A stretch of 32,385 nt of DNA from the NCBI GenBank assembly GCA_017397895.1, contig JAFQHP010000055.1, forward strand, positions 1 through 32,385, in the 5' to 3' direction. The stretch is from Clostridia bacterium (GTDB lineage: Bacteria > Bacillota > Clostridia > Christensenellales > Aristaeellaceae). The translations under genes were made by a program, and so were the position numbers. This document shows positions 14,480 to 22,710 of this stretch, one piece after another (position 1 is the first letter of the stretch; each line of letters starts with the position of its first letter). The notes below the pieces were generated by a model. It had not been told where the DNA came from, searched no databases, and saw nothing but the letters and a program-made list of their open reading frames with translations.

Positions 14480-15215
14480 TAACATCATCATTTCCGTCAA
14501 GGGCCTGGAAAAGCACTTTGACGAAGGCAAGCTGAAGGCCCTGCGGGGCGTGGATGCCGATATCAGGCGGGGCGAAGTGGTGGTGGTGATCGGGCCCTCC
14601 GGCTCCGGCAAATCCACCTTCCTGCGCTGCCTAAACCTGCTGGAAACCCCCACCAAGGGCACCGTCACCGTGGAAAACGTAAACATCACCGACCCCAAGG
14701 TGAACATCAACAAGCACCGGGAAAAGATGGGCATGGTGTTCCAGCACTTCAACCTCTTCCCCCACATGACCATCCTGAAAAACATGACCCTGGCCCCCAT
14801 GAAGCTTTTGAAAAAGAGCAAACAGGAGGCCGAGGAGAAGGCCATGAACCTGCTCAAACGCGTGGGCCTTGCCGATCGCGCCAATGCCTACCCCAGCCAG
14901 CTTTCCGGCGGCCAGAAGCAGCGTATCGCCATCGTGCGTGCCCTGTGCATGGAGCCCCAGGTAATGCTCTTTGACGAACCCACCTCCGCCCTGGACCCTG
15001 AAATGGTGGGCGAAGTGCTGGATGTCATGAAGCAGCTGGCCATGGAAGGCATGACCATGGTGGTGGTCACCCACGAAATGGGCTTTGCCCGTGAAGTGGC
15101 GGACCGGGTGATCTTCATGGACGAAGGCAAGATTGTGGAAGAAGGCACCCCCGACCAGATTTTCTCCTCCCCCCAGCAGCAGCGCACCAAGGATTTCCTG
15201 AACAAAGTGCTCTGA
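14469..15215 (+). CDS. Polar amino-acid ABC transporter ATP-binding protein (GlnQ-like)
   Basis: A 248-residue ATPase. Walker A is GPSGSGKST (42-50), the Q-loop is [11 protein letters not shown], the signature is LSGGQKQR, Walker B is [15 protein letters not shown] and the switch His is in [17 protein letters not shown]. The [16 protein letters not shown] block is characteristic of GlnQ/ArtP-type amino-acid importers. The usual IARAL after the signature reads IVRAL here, a mild substitution. The start is GTG 14469 inside the permease 3' end, with GGAGG 11 nt upstream. Last gene of the operon, followed by a strong terminator. Confidence 0.95.
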   Translation: MTTDNIIISVKGLEKHFDEGKLKALRGVDADIRRGEVVVVIGPSGSGKSTFLRCLNLLETPTKGTVTVENVNITDPKVNINKHREKMGMVFQHFNLFPHMTILKNMTLAPMKLLKKSKQEAEEKAMNLLKRVGLADRANAYPSQLSGGQKQRIAIVRALCMEPQVMLFDEPTSALDPEMVGEVLDVMKQLAMEGMTMVVVTHEMGFAREVADRVIFMDEGKIVEEGTPDQIFSSPQQQRTKDFLNKVL

Positions 15216-15233
15216 TGCCACATAAAACCATTC

Positions 15234-15272
15234 CCGCCTGGGCAAAACAAGCAATGCCCGGGCGGTTTTTTT
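15234..15272 (+). terminator. Rho-independent terminator of the amino-acid ABC operon
   Basis: CCGCCTGGGCA (15234-15244) pairs with TGCCCGGGCGG (15255-15265) with one T-G pair, followed by seven Ts. Confidence 0.9.
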
Positions 15273-15307
15273 GTTGCAATTGTTTTACAAGTGTGTGTCG
15301 GTTTATG

Positions 15308-15336
15308 TTGCATTTGCGCAATGTTTTTGGTATACT
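15308..15336 (+). promoter_or_regulatory. Sigma-A promoter of the MoxR operon
   Basis: -35 TTGCAT (15308-15313), 17-nt spacer, -10 TATACT (15331-15336), about 60 nt before the ATG at 15398. Confidence 0.7.
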
Positions 15337-15397
15337 GTATGGTAGTGATCATGCATTGACCGCCGCCATTTTTTCCGGCAGGAAAGGAGCTTTCTAT

Positions 15398-16357
15398 ATG
15401 CAGCTTATGAACAGCCAGGTCCGCCCCTTGGTGCACGCCCTGCAGCAGAATATTGCCAAGGCCGTGGTGGGCAAGGATGAAGCCATTGAACTGATGCTTA
15501 TCGCCCTGATCTGCAAAGGCCATGTGCTGATTGAAGACGTGCCCGGCGTTGGCAAAACCACCATGGCCTCCGCCCTGGCCAAATCCCTGCAGTGCTCTTT
15601 CAAGCGCATCCAGTTCACCCCGGACGTGACCCCCTCCGACGTAACGGGCTTCACCATGGTGAGCCTGAAAAGCGGCGAAATGGAGTTCAAGCCCGGCGCT
15701 GTGATGAGTCAGATTGTGCTGGCGGACGAAATCAACCGCACCTCCCCCAAAACCCAGTCCGCCCTGTTGGAAGTGATGGAAGAGGGCCAGGTGACCATCG
15801 ACGGTGTTACCTACCCCATGCCCAAGCCCTTTATGGTGCTGGCCACCCAGAATCCGGTGGACTTTGTGGGCACCTATCCCCTGCCCGAAGCCCAGATGGA
15901 CCGGTTCTTTCTGCGCATTGCCATCGGCTATCCCTCCATTGAAGAGGAGATGGCGGTGCTGGAACGCTATTCCGCCCAGGTCAGCCCCATGGAAACGCTG
16001 CAGCCCGTGTGCGGCGGCCAGGAAATTCTGGATCTGCAGGACAAGCTGGGCCTGATTTATGCCAGCCGGGAGGCCCGCAGCTATGTGGCCTCCATCACCG
16101 CCGTCACCCGCAACCACCAGGCGGTGCAGCTGGGGGCTTCCCCCCGGGGCAGCATTGCCCTTTTGAAGGCTGCCCAGGCCTGCGCCCTGCTTGCCGGACG
16201 GGATTATGTGCTGCCGGATGATATCCGCCGCATGGCACTGCCGGTACTGTCCCACCGTCTGATTCTCACCCCGGAAGCCCGCATGAAGGGCGTTTCCGCG
16301 GAACAGGTGCTGCGTCAGCTGATTGATACCTTGCCCGTACCCACGGGCCGGGCATGA
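15398..16357 (+). CDS. MoxR-family AAA+ ATPase
   Basis: A 319-residue AAA+ protein of the MoxR class. Walker A is GVGKTT (50-55), the Walker B region is IVLADEINRTSPKTQSALLE (Asp110, Glu111), sensor 1 is in LATQNPVD and an arginine-finger region follows in LPEAQMDRFFLRI. A C-terminal lid contains SPRGSIALLKAAQACALLAGRDYVLPDD. MoxR proteins act as ATP-driven chaperones, often for a partner encoded beside them, here DUF58 and transglutaminase-like proteins. The open frame reaches 15215, but ATG 15398 has AAAGGAG at 8 nt and lies after the promoter. The stop overlaps the next start by ATGA. Confidence 0.95.
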   Translation: MQLMNSQVRPLVHALQQNIAKAVVGKDEAIELMLIALICKGHVLIEDVPGVGKTTMASALAKSLQCSFKRIQFTPDVTPSDVTGFTMVSLKSGEMEFKPGAVMSQIVLADEINRTSPKTQSALLEVMEEGQVTIDGVTYPMPKPFMVLATQNPVDFVGTYPLPEAQMDRFFLRIAIGYPSIEEEMAVLERYSAQVSPMETLQPVCGGQEILDLQDKLGLIYASREARSYVASITAVTRNHQAVQLGASPRGSIALLKAAQACALLAGRDYVLPDDIRRMALPVLSHRLILTPEARMKGVSAEQVLRQLIDTLPVPTGRA

Positions 16358-17499
16358 CCAGGCGTTTGGCGGCGCTGATGGCAGCCTGTGCCACCTGCGC
16401 CCTGTGTGCCCTTTCTTTGGGCGGCCGGCTGTATTATTTCCTGGCCGTCCTGTTTGCGTTTACCATTTTGTTCGCTTTCATCAGCTGCCTGTGGGCCAGA
16501 CACAGCCTGCAGTGCCGGCTGTACATTCCCAGCCACAAGGTACAGCGGGGGGAAGAAATTACAATCCAGGCCCTCATGAGCCATAAATGCCCCCTGCCCC
16601 TTTCCTCCATTGTATGTACCTGGCACAGCCATCAGGGGGAAAACAGCTGTGATTTCCCCACCGCCCCCTTCACCGATTACGAAATGGACCTGTCCCTGCA
16701 AAGCAGCCATGTGGGCAGCTACACAGTATCCCTGGACAGCCTGTCCGTATCCGATATTTTCAGCCTGTTTTGCATGAAGAAAAAACTGAAGGGCCAGGAG
16801 GGCGCCTATCTGGTGCTGCCCAACCCCTACCCCATCGACAAGCCCGATATCCTGCCCGGGGATGACGGCAGTGCCCCCCTGGGCCGCACCCAGGAGGACT
16901 ACAACGCCCCGGAGGACACCCGGGCCTACCTGCCCGGCGACGCCATGAAGCGCATCCACTGGAAGCTGTCCTCCCGCCGGCGGGAACTGGTGGTACGGCG
17001 CTTTGAAATGCCCGCCCCGCCGGACACCCTGATCCTGCTGGATCCTTCCCTCCCTGCCGCTGCGGACGAAAAGGATATTCTCTTCCTGCGGGATGCACTG
17101 TGTGAAACTGCCGTGGCCGTGGCCAAGCTGCAGATGGAGGACGGCAACCCTGTTCGCCTGCCCCTGCACGGTAAAAACGCCACCGAATTTGTGTCCGACC
17201 AGGCAGACGGCCTGAACCAACTGAAGGAAATGCTGGCCGGCCAGCCCTTCAGCCAGCCGGAGGATTTCGGCCGCATCCTGCGGCTGGAGCTTCGCCGTAT
17301 GCGGCGCACCGGTGCTTCCGTCATCATCACCACCCATCTGGACGCCGGCATTGTGGAGGGCATTTCCTCCATCCGCCGCATGGGCCCCAGCGCCCGGCTT
17401 TATCTGTGTACCCGCACGCCGGAGGATCCGGAACTGATCCCCTACATTTCCCGGCTGCAGCATCATCTGGTGGAGGTGTGCTATGTCACGCCTGCATAA
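16354..17499 (+). CDS. DUF58 domain membrane protein
   Basis: A 381-residue protein with two N-terminal membrane helices (about residues 5-22 and 28-47), a beta-rich region, then a DUF58 (vWA-like) domain. The DUF58 hallmark is LPGDAMKRIHWKLSSRRRELVVRRFE (about 192-217), followed by a LILLDPS strand where a vWA metal site would begin. It is encoded between MoxR and a transglutaminase-like membrane protein, a conserved trio in many bacteria. It is likely a client of the MoxR ATPase; the molecular role is undefined. It starts in an ATGA overlap with MoxR and overlaps the next gene by 17 nt, indicating tight translational coupling. Confidence 0.9.
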   Translation: MTRRLAALMAACATCALCALSLGGRLYYFLAVLFAFTILFAFISCLWARHSLQCRLYIPSHKVQRGEEITIQALMSHKCPLPLSSIVCTWHSHQGENSCDFPTAPFTDYEMDLSLQSSHVGSYTVSLDSLSVSDIFSLFCMKKKLKGQEGAYLVLPNPYPIDKPDILPGDDGSAPLGRTQEDYNAPEDTRAYLPGDAMKRIHWKLSSRRRELVVRRFEMPAPPDTLILLDPSLPAAADEKDILFLRDALCETAVAVAKLQMEDGNPVRLPLHGKNATEFVSDQADGLNQLKEMLAGQPFSQPEDFGRILRLELRRMRRTGASVIITTHLDAGIVEGISSIRRMGPSARLYLCTRTPEDPELIPYISRLQHHLVEVCYVTPA

Positions 17500-19750
17500 A
17501 TTTTTCACAAGTGAATATACCGCCCGCTTCCTGGTCACATTCCTGATTGCCGCAGGGCTGTCCGGCGTGTGTTGCGTGGGCTTTTTCCCTGCACCAAATG
17601 CCGGGCACATCTTTTTGTGGTGCGGGCTTTTTTCCGGAGTATTCACCCTGCTTGGCATGTGGAAATCCCGCCTGAAAGGGCCTTTGGTGCTGCTTTGCAC
17701 AGCCGCCCTGATCCTTGCCGGGGTGTTTTTGCAGTGGGGTCCTGTGCATGCCGTGGTGGAGGGCGTGAAGGCCTTCCTCTATCTCAATACCGGCTGGACG
17801 GAAATCCTCACCATCTATGCCGATCTGCTGCTGCCCATTTTGTGCCTGCTGATCACCTTCGTTTCCTGGGGCGCCGAGGCGGACGAAAGCGGCTTTTCCG
17901 CAGCGCTTTTTGTGATTGCCGGATGCGTGGTGATGTTCCTGCTGCGGCCCGGCGCACAGATGCTTTTGTACGCCCTGCCCGCCTTTATGGGCCTTTTACT
18001 GCAATTGAGCCGCAAGGAGCGGTTCGCATTCCTAGCCCTTCCGGTGGCGGTGATTCTGGCACTGATTGCCTTTGCCCTCACCCCGGCGGACCCTGCCCCC
18101 GTGCAGCCCTATGAAGATATGGCCAAGCGCATCCGCCAGGCCATTGAAGACCACCTGATGTACACCGCCGAGCGCACCTCCTTTTCCCTGTCCACAGAAG
18201 GGTATCAGCCCCTGGAGGATCGTCTTGGCGGCAAGCCCAATCTTTCCAACCGGTCCGTAATGAACGTAAAGACGGAGGATACCGTACTGCTCCGGGGCAA
18301 AACCTACGATTTTTACACCGGCGTTTCCTGGCAGGACAGCCTGTCCGCCAAGCGCTACCTGTACCATTCCCTCTACAGCCGGGAAATGCGGGAAACCCTC
18401 TTTGATATGAACCGCCCCGCCGCCGGCACGGCAGCGCTTCCCCTGAAGGAAGCGCAGGTGGAATTGCTGTCCGACGGCACCACCACCCTCTTTTTCCCTG
18501 CCCGCACCCGGGAGATGCAGCTGCAGGGCCAGCAGATGGTGCTGTATTTCAACACCGCCGGTGAGCTTTTTCTCACCCGCAACACTCAGGCCGGAGATAA
18601 ATACACCTTCTCCTACCTGCCCCTGGAGGCCGGCCAGCAGCGCACCGCCCAGATCATTTCCGCCTACGCCGGCATGGACGACCCCTATTATGCCACCATC
18701 CGCAGCCAATACCTCACCCTGCCCTCCCATATTCAGCAGGAGGTATACAATATTGCTGCCGAAGCGGTGGATGAAAATGCCTCGCCCTATGAAAAGGCGC
18801 TGCAGCTGCAGCGGTACCTGCAAACCCATTACACCTACTCCCTGGACGTGGAAACGCCGCCGGAAAATGTGGACTTTGCCGCCTATTTCCTGCTGGGCGA
18901 AAAGAAGGGCTACTGCACCTATTTTGCCACCGCCATGACGGTATTGTGCCGCATCAACGATATTCCCGCCCGGTATGTGACCGGCTATCTGGCACAGCCC
19001 GGGGCAGACGGCGTGGCCCACGTGCAGGGCAAGAACGCCCACGCCTGGACGGAAATTTACCTCAACGGCTTTGGCTGGCTGGCCATCGACGCCACAGGCG
19101 CCTCTGCCAATCCGGAGGGCGATGCGGACAACCCGCCGCATGCCGGCCAGCAAACGCCCACACCCTCCCCCACAAATGCGCCCACCCCTGTCCCCACCAA
19201 TACGCCCGAACCCACCAATACCCCTCAGCCCACCTCCTCACCCAATCCCCGGGAAAATGCCACCCAGCCCCCCGAAGGCGCCGCCCCTGCTCCTTCCCAG
19301 GCGCCTTCCCCTTCGCCTGTTCAGACGCCGGGGCCCCAGCAGCAGCCGGAGGATGAGCATGGCAACGCCCTTTCCTTCCTGCCCTGGCTGCTGAGTATCC
19401 TGCTGATCCTTCTGCTGGTGGTTCGCTGGCACTTCACCCGGCCGGAAATCCGGGCCAGGGGAAAGCGGGCCGACGCCGCCCGGGTATACTGGCAGGCAAC
19501 GGAAGCGCTGCTGATGCAGCGGAAATTGCACCGAGTCCCCCAGGAGACCCTCCATGCCTTCGCCTACCGCTGCCACCAGGCCGGCTATCCCGGCGCCGCT
19601 CAGGCCGCTGTGACCTGGGCAGGCCATGTGTACGGCAGAAAAGAGGCGGATATCGCCCTCCTCCACAGCCAATACAAGGCCCTGCATCAGGCCGCTTCCT
19701 GGCCCAGGAAGGTACAGTTTGCGGTAAAATGCATGCTGGGCCGGGTGTAA
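17483..19750 (+). CDS. Transglutaminase-like membrane protein with Pro/Thr-rich linker
   Basis: A 755-residue protein with six or so N-terminal membrane helices (about residues 10-200), an extracytoplasmic region, and a transglutaminase-core domain with an intact Cys478-His520-Asp536 triad (GYCTYFAT, KNAHAWTE, LAIDATG). A low-complexity linker of about 70 residues rich in Pro, Thr and Ser (TPTPSPTNAPTP and similar) follows. Then come one membrane helix (about 632-650) and a helical cytoplasmic tail of about 100 residues with a DUF4129-like look. The family may act as extracellular cysteine proteases or transglutaminases on envelope proteins; the substrate is unknown. The linker resembles a wall-spanning stalk but is followed by another helix, so the catalytic domain is looped out between two membrane parts. 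Confidence 0.92.
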   Translation: MSRLHKFFTSEYTARFLVTFLIAAGLSGVCCVGFFPAPNAGHIFLWCGLFSGVFTLLGMWKSRLKGPLVLLCTAALILAGVFLQWGPVHAVVEGVKAFLYLNTGWTEILTIYADLLLPILCLLITFVSWGAEADESGFSAALFVIAGCVVMFLLRPGAQMLLYALPAFMGLLLQLSRKERFAFLALPVAVILALIAFALTPADPAPVQPYEDMAKRIRQAIEDHLMYTAERTSFSLSTEGYQPLEDRLGGKPNLSNRSVMNVKTEDTVLLRGKTYDFYTGVSWQDSLSAKRYLYHSLYSREMRETLFDMNRPAAGTAALPLKEAQVELLSDGTTTLFFPARTREMQLQGQQMVLYFNTAGELFLTRNTQAGDKYTFSYLPLEAGQQRTAQIISAYAGMDDPYYATIRSQYLTLPSHIQQEVYNIAAEAVDENASPYEKALQLQRYLQTHYTYSLDVETPPENVDFAAYFLLGEKKGYCTYFATAMTVLCRINDIPARYVTGYLAQPGADGVAHVQGKNAHAWTEIYLNGFGWLAIDATGASANPEGDADNPPHAGQQTPTPSPTNAPTPVPTNTPEPTNTPQPTSSPNPRENATQPPEGAAPAPSQAPSPSPVQTPGPQQQPEDEHGNALSFLPWLLSILLILLLVVRWHFTRPEIRARGKRADAARVYWQATEALLMQRKLHRVPQETLHAFAYRCHQAGYPGAAQAAVTWAGHVYGRKEADIALLHSQYKALHQAASWPRKVQFAVKCMLGRV

Positions 19751-19837
19751 AAAAGCGTCTTTTGCCCCCCATATTACGTTTTTCTGGATTTTTTGAAATT
19801 TCTTTCGCAAAAATATGTAGAAATTATTGCATTTCAC

Positions 19838-19867
19838 TTGATTTTTGGTAGCATTTTCGTGTAAAAT
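19838..19867 (+). promoter_or_regulatory. Possible sigma-A promoter of the two-component operon
   Basis: -35 TTGATT (19838-19843), 18-nt spacer, -10 TAAAAT (19862-19867), in the AT-rich 181-nt gap after the transglutaminase-like gene. No terminator for the preceding operon is evident. Confidence 0.5.
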
Positions 19868-19931
19868 AGATACTGATAGCAACTGCATGAAAACTAAAGC
19901 AGCCTGCATATCGTAGGAAGGATGAAAAATC

Positions 19932-20624
19932 GTGGCCAAACGGATTTTGCTTGTTGATGACGAACCTTTGATTCTGAAAGGTCTTCGTTTTACACTGGAA
20001 CAGGAAGGCTATGAAATTCTCACAGCTGCAGACGGCGAAGAGGCCCTGCAGGTGTTTTTCGACCAGCAGGTGGACCTGGTGCTGCTGGACGTGATGCTGC
20101 CCAAGCTGGACGGCATCCAGGTTTGCCAGCGCATCCGGGAAAGCAGCAATGTGCCCATTCTGATGCTCACCGCCAAGGGCGAGGATATGGACAAAATCCT
20201 TGGCCTGGAATACGGCGCTGACGATTATATGACCAAGCCCTTCAACATCCTGGAGGTCAAGGCCCGTATCAAGACGGTGCTTCGTCGTGCTGCCCAGCCT
20301 GCCGCCAATGAAGAAAAGAAGATCATCACCGTCCACGATATGGAAGTGAATATCGTGAACCGCTCCGTCACCCTTGGGGGCAAGGAAGTGCGGCTGACGG
20401 CCAAGGAATTTGACCTGCTTCAGCTGTTCATCACCAACCGGGGCAAGGTGTTCAGCCGTGAAACCATGCTGGAAACCGTCTGGAAGTACGATTATATGGG
20501 CGATGCCCGTACGGTAGACGTACATATCCGCCGGCTGCGGGAAAAGATTGAACGCAACACCGCCAAGCCGGAGTTCATCTTCACCAAGTGGGGAGTGGGC
20601 TACTATTTCACCGATAAGGATTAA
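19932..20624 (+). CDS. OmpR/PhoB-family response regulator
   Basis: A 230-residue two-domain regulator. The receiver domain (about 1-120) has the acidic pair Asp9/Asp10, phosphoacceptor Asp53 (LLLDVMLPK), Thr80 and Lys102 (TKPF). The C-terminal winged-helix DNA-binding domain (about 132-230) contains LTAKEFDLLQLF, ETVWKYDYMGDARTVDVHIRRLREKIE and the final wing with VGYYF. The partner histidine kinase is encoded immediately downstream. The start is GTG 19932 with GGAAGG at about 10 nt. The class includes PhoP/WalR-like regulators; the target genes are not visible here. Confidence 0.95.
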   Translation: MAKRILLVDDEPLILKGLRFTLEQEGYEILTAADGEEALQVFFDQQVDLVLLDVMLPKLDGIQVCQRIRESSNVPILMLTAKGEDMDKILGLEYGADDYMTKPFNILEVKARIKTVLRRAAQPAANEEKKIITVHDMEVNIVNRSVTLGGKEVRLTAKEFDLLQLFITNRGKVFSRETMLETVWKYDYMGDARTVDVHIRRLREKIERNTAKPEFIFTKWGVGYYFTDKD

Positions 20625-22080
20625 CAACCCCTTTACCAGCATCAGCTGGAAAATTATACTCGCCTTCCTGTTGATCGTGGGCCTGTCGTTCTTTGCAATG
20701 GCAGGCTCCCTGAGCAGCATGGTGGGCGATTATTTGTTCAACCAACGGATCCGCACCGACCGGACCGGCCTGGAAAGCCTGGCCGTGCGCATTGCCCGGG
20801 ATATGGATAACAGCAATGTGCCCGCCATCCGGGAAACGCTCAGCCTGTCCAGCGGCGAAATGGGCGGCCGCATCCTGCTCCTGGATCAAAACGGCAAGGT
20901 GCAGGCCGACAGCTACGGCGAAATGAATGGCGTGCGCCTGGAATACCCGGAGGTGGCCAACGTTCTTCTCAAGGGTGTCACCACCGACTATGGCATCCAC
21001 GAAATGGAAACCGGGGAACAACTGAACACCAATAACCTGCTCTTCACCCGCCGGGGCAATGCGTCCTGGGTGGGCTATTGTACTGCCGGTGTGGTGATGG
21101 ATTCCGAAATCATCGGCGTGCTGCTGCTTGTCTCCCCCGTTCAGGAAATGATGCAGAACCTCTATCAGCTGCAGGATCAGATGGTGCTGATTTTCATCAT
21201 CATTGCGGTGGCAGCACTGCTTTGCGCCCTGATCTTTGCCCGGCTCATCACCCGGCCCGTGGGCGGGCTCATGCGGGGTATCCAGCGCATGTCCAAGGGG
21301 GATTTTTCTGCCCGGGTCACCGTCAAAAGCTCCGGCGAATTCCGCCAGCTGGCCCAGGCCTTCAACTCCATGTCCGAAAAGCTGGAAACGCTGGACCAGA
21401 GCCGCAATCAATTCGTCTCCAACGCCAGCCATGAACTGAAAACCCCCCTGGCCACCATGAAAATCATGCTGGAAAGCCTCATCTATCAGCCGGATATGGA
21501 CAGGGAGCTGCGGGCCGAGTTCATGAGCGATATCAATTCTGAAATCGACCGGCTTTCCAACGTGGTCAGCGACCTGTTGACCCTGGTGCAGATGGACAGC
21601 CAGAATGTGAAGCTCACCCGGGAAAATTTGTCCATTGCCGCCCTCATCAAGGAAAATGCTCACCGCCTGCAGCCCATTGCCGACCAGAAACAGCAGCAAA
21701 TTTCCCTCACCCTGTCCGATCCCTGCGATATCTATGCCGATAAGAGCAAGCTGAACCAGGTGATCTATAACCTGATGGAAAATGCCGTGAAATATACCCA
21801 GGCCGGCGGTATAATCAAGGTATCCCTCATCCGCCAAGGCCGGGACGCTATCTTCACTGTGTCCGATAACGGCCCCGGCATCGCCAAGGAATATCTCCCC
21901 CACGTTTTCGACCGCTTCTACCGGGTGGATAAAGCCCGCAGCCGGGAAAAGGGCGGCACGGGCCTGGGCCTTTCCATTGTGCACCAGCTGGTGCTGCTTC
22001 ACGGCGGCGCCATCCGGGTGGAAAGCGAAGAGGGCAAGGGGGCTTCCTTCATCGTGGAACTGCCCCTCCATCAAGGCTGA
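20548..22080 (+). CDS. Membrane sensor histidine kinase (start uncertain)
   Basis: A PhoR/WalK-like kinase. Membrane helix 1 is at about residues 35-56 (counting from TTG 20548), an extracytoplasmic sensor region of about 150 residues follows, helix 2 is at about 212-235, then HAMP, then the dimerisation domain with phospho-His295 in NASHELKTPLA. The ATPase domain has N-box LMENAVKY, G1 VSDNGPGIA and G2 GGTGLGLSIV. It partners the regulator encoded just upstream. There is no ATG or GTG between the regulator stop and helix 1. The frame opens at TTG 20548, overlapping the regulator by 77 nt, and rare ATT/ATA codons at 20605-20622 are nearer the expected start. ATG 20698 would delete helix 1. 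Confidence 0.9.
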   Translation: MNATPPSRSSSSPSGEWATISPIRINNPFTSISWKIILAFLLIVGLSFFAMAGSLSSMVGDYLFNQRIRTDRTGLESLAVRIARDMDNSNVPAIRETLSLSSGEMGGRILLLDQNGKVQADSYGEMNGVRLEYPEVANVLLKGVTTDYGIHEMETGEQLNTNNLLFTRRGNASWVGYCTAGVVMDSEIIGVLLLVSPVQEMMQNLYQLQDQMVLIFIIIAVAALLCALIFARLITRPVGGLMRGIQRMSKGDFSARVTVKSSGEFRQLAQAFNSMSEKLETLDQSRNQFVSNASHELKTPLATMKIMLESLIYQPDMDRELRAEFMSDINSEIDRLSNVVSDLLTLVQMDSQNVKLTRENLSIAALIKENAHRLQPIADQKQQQISLTLSDPCDIYADKSKLNQVIYNLMENAVKYTQAGGIIKVSLIRQGRDAIFTVSDNGPGIAKEYLPHVFDRFYRVDKARSREKGGTGLGLSIVHQLVLLHGGAIRVESEEGKGASFIVELPLHQG

Positions 22081-22307
22081 CCCCGGCCGTGCCCTGGACC
22101 CACCAGGGTGGTACCCTGGACCCAACTGCGGAAGTAGTTGGCTTATCAAACAAAGAGTTTCCCGCTGTTGCAAATAGCACGCTGATGGCAGTTTGGAAAC
22201 GGCAATTGCAATATTACGAATTGGGTATGGCCCCGCCAACCCACGGGCTGGGCGGCTGAAAGCCGCCGACCGGATGCCTTTGGTATCCGGGGAAAACGAT
22301 AAAAAGA
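22081..22307. other. Gene-free region with diverged repeat fragment and hairpins
   Basis: No coding sequence is supported. Positions 22091-22170 match the 117-nt repeat family in minus orientation: hairpin CCAGGGT/ACCCTGG (22103-22119), then 'CTGGACCCAACTGCGGAAG' and a degraded AAACAAAGAGTTTCCCGC. Further on are a perfect GGCGGCT-gaa-AGCCGCC hairpin (22251-22267) and CCGGATGCC-ttt-GGTATCCGG (22270-22290, one G-T pair), followed by the terminator at 22308. The last part could be a small RNA or the 3' end of the kinase transcript. Confidence 0.5.
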
Positions 22308-22344
22308 AGCGGTGAGAGAATTCATGCTCTCACCGCTCTTTTTT
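22308..22344 (+). terminator. Rho-independent terminator after the histidine kinase gene, possibly bidirectional
   Basis: AGCGGTGAGAG (22308-22318) and CTCTCACCGCT (22327-22337) are perfect complements with an 8-nt loop, followed by CTTTTTTCG. The opposite strand also ends in TCTTTTTATC, so the hairpin could also stop transcripts coming from the 24519-22711 gene. Confidence 0.88.
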
Positions 22345-22402
22345 CGTTTTCATAGCGCCCGTGGATTGTTTTTCGTCCATCAAGTTTCGTATGGAAACAA
22401 GT

Positions 22403-22691
22403 ACGAAGCGGGAGGGGCAAGCCCCTCCCCTACATACTCATAAACGAACTGCTTTTCGTACCTCAAGCTTCACGCGGAGACAGCTTGTCCATTCACACTA
22501 CCACTTCGCGGATTGGGTCCAGGGATAATATCCCTGGCCTGCCGCGGGGTGAAGGGGCCGCGCAGGTCCCTTTTCGTTCCCCAAGCTTCACGCAGAAACA
22601 GCTTGTTTACCCATACATCTGCTTCGCGGATTGGGTCCAGGGCCAATGGCCCTGGCGCGGGGGTACAGGGGGCGAGGAGCCCCCTGCTCCG
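22403..22691 (+). repeat. Cluster of about 117-nt two-hairpin intergenic repeats (plus orientation)
   Basis: Two and a half units with a 118-nt period. Hairpin type A: GGAGGGGC/GCCCCTCC (22411-22428), AAGGGGCC/GGTCCCTT (22552-22572) and the terminal CAGGGGGC/GCCCCCTG (22666-22686). Hairpin type B: CCAGGGATA/TATCCCTGG (22519-22537) and CCAGGGCCA/TGGCCCTGG (22637-22655). Shared linkers are TTCGCGGATTGGGTCC and CAAGCTTCACGC...ACAGCTTG. The stems vary by compensatory substitutions. The cluster ends 20 nt from the stop codon of the convergent gene. It is absent from coding DNA in this window. The ORF across it is not conserved, because the 118-nt period shifts frame. Confidence 0.85.
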
Positions 22692-22710
22692 CTCATGCCG
22701 CTTTTTCTTG

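Noticed and set aside
15234..15265. CCGCCTGGGC core reminiscent of the ZTP riboswitch
   Set aside because: The rest of the riboswitch is missing. The element is a simple stem with a T-run after the ATPase stop, so it is a terminator.
22411..22691. CRISPR array
   Set aside because: The conserved parts are hairpins and linkers with a period of about 118 nt and no unique spacers of constant size; no cas genes are present.
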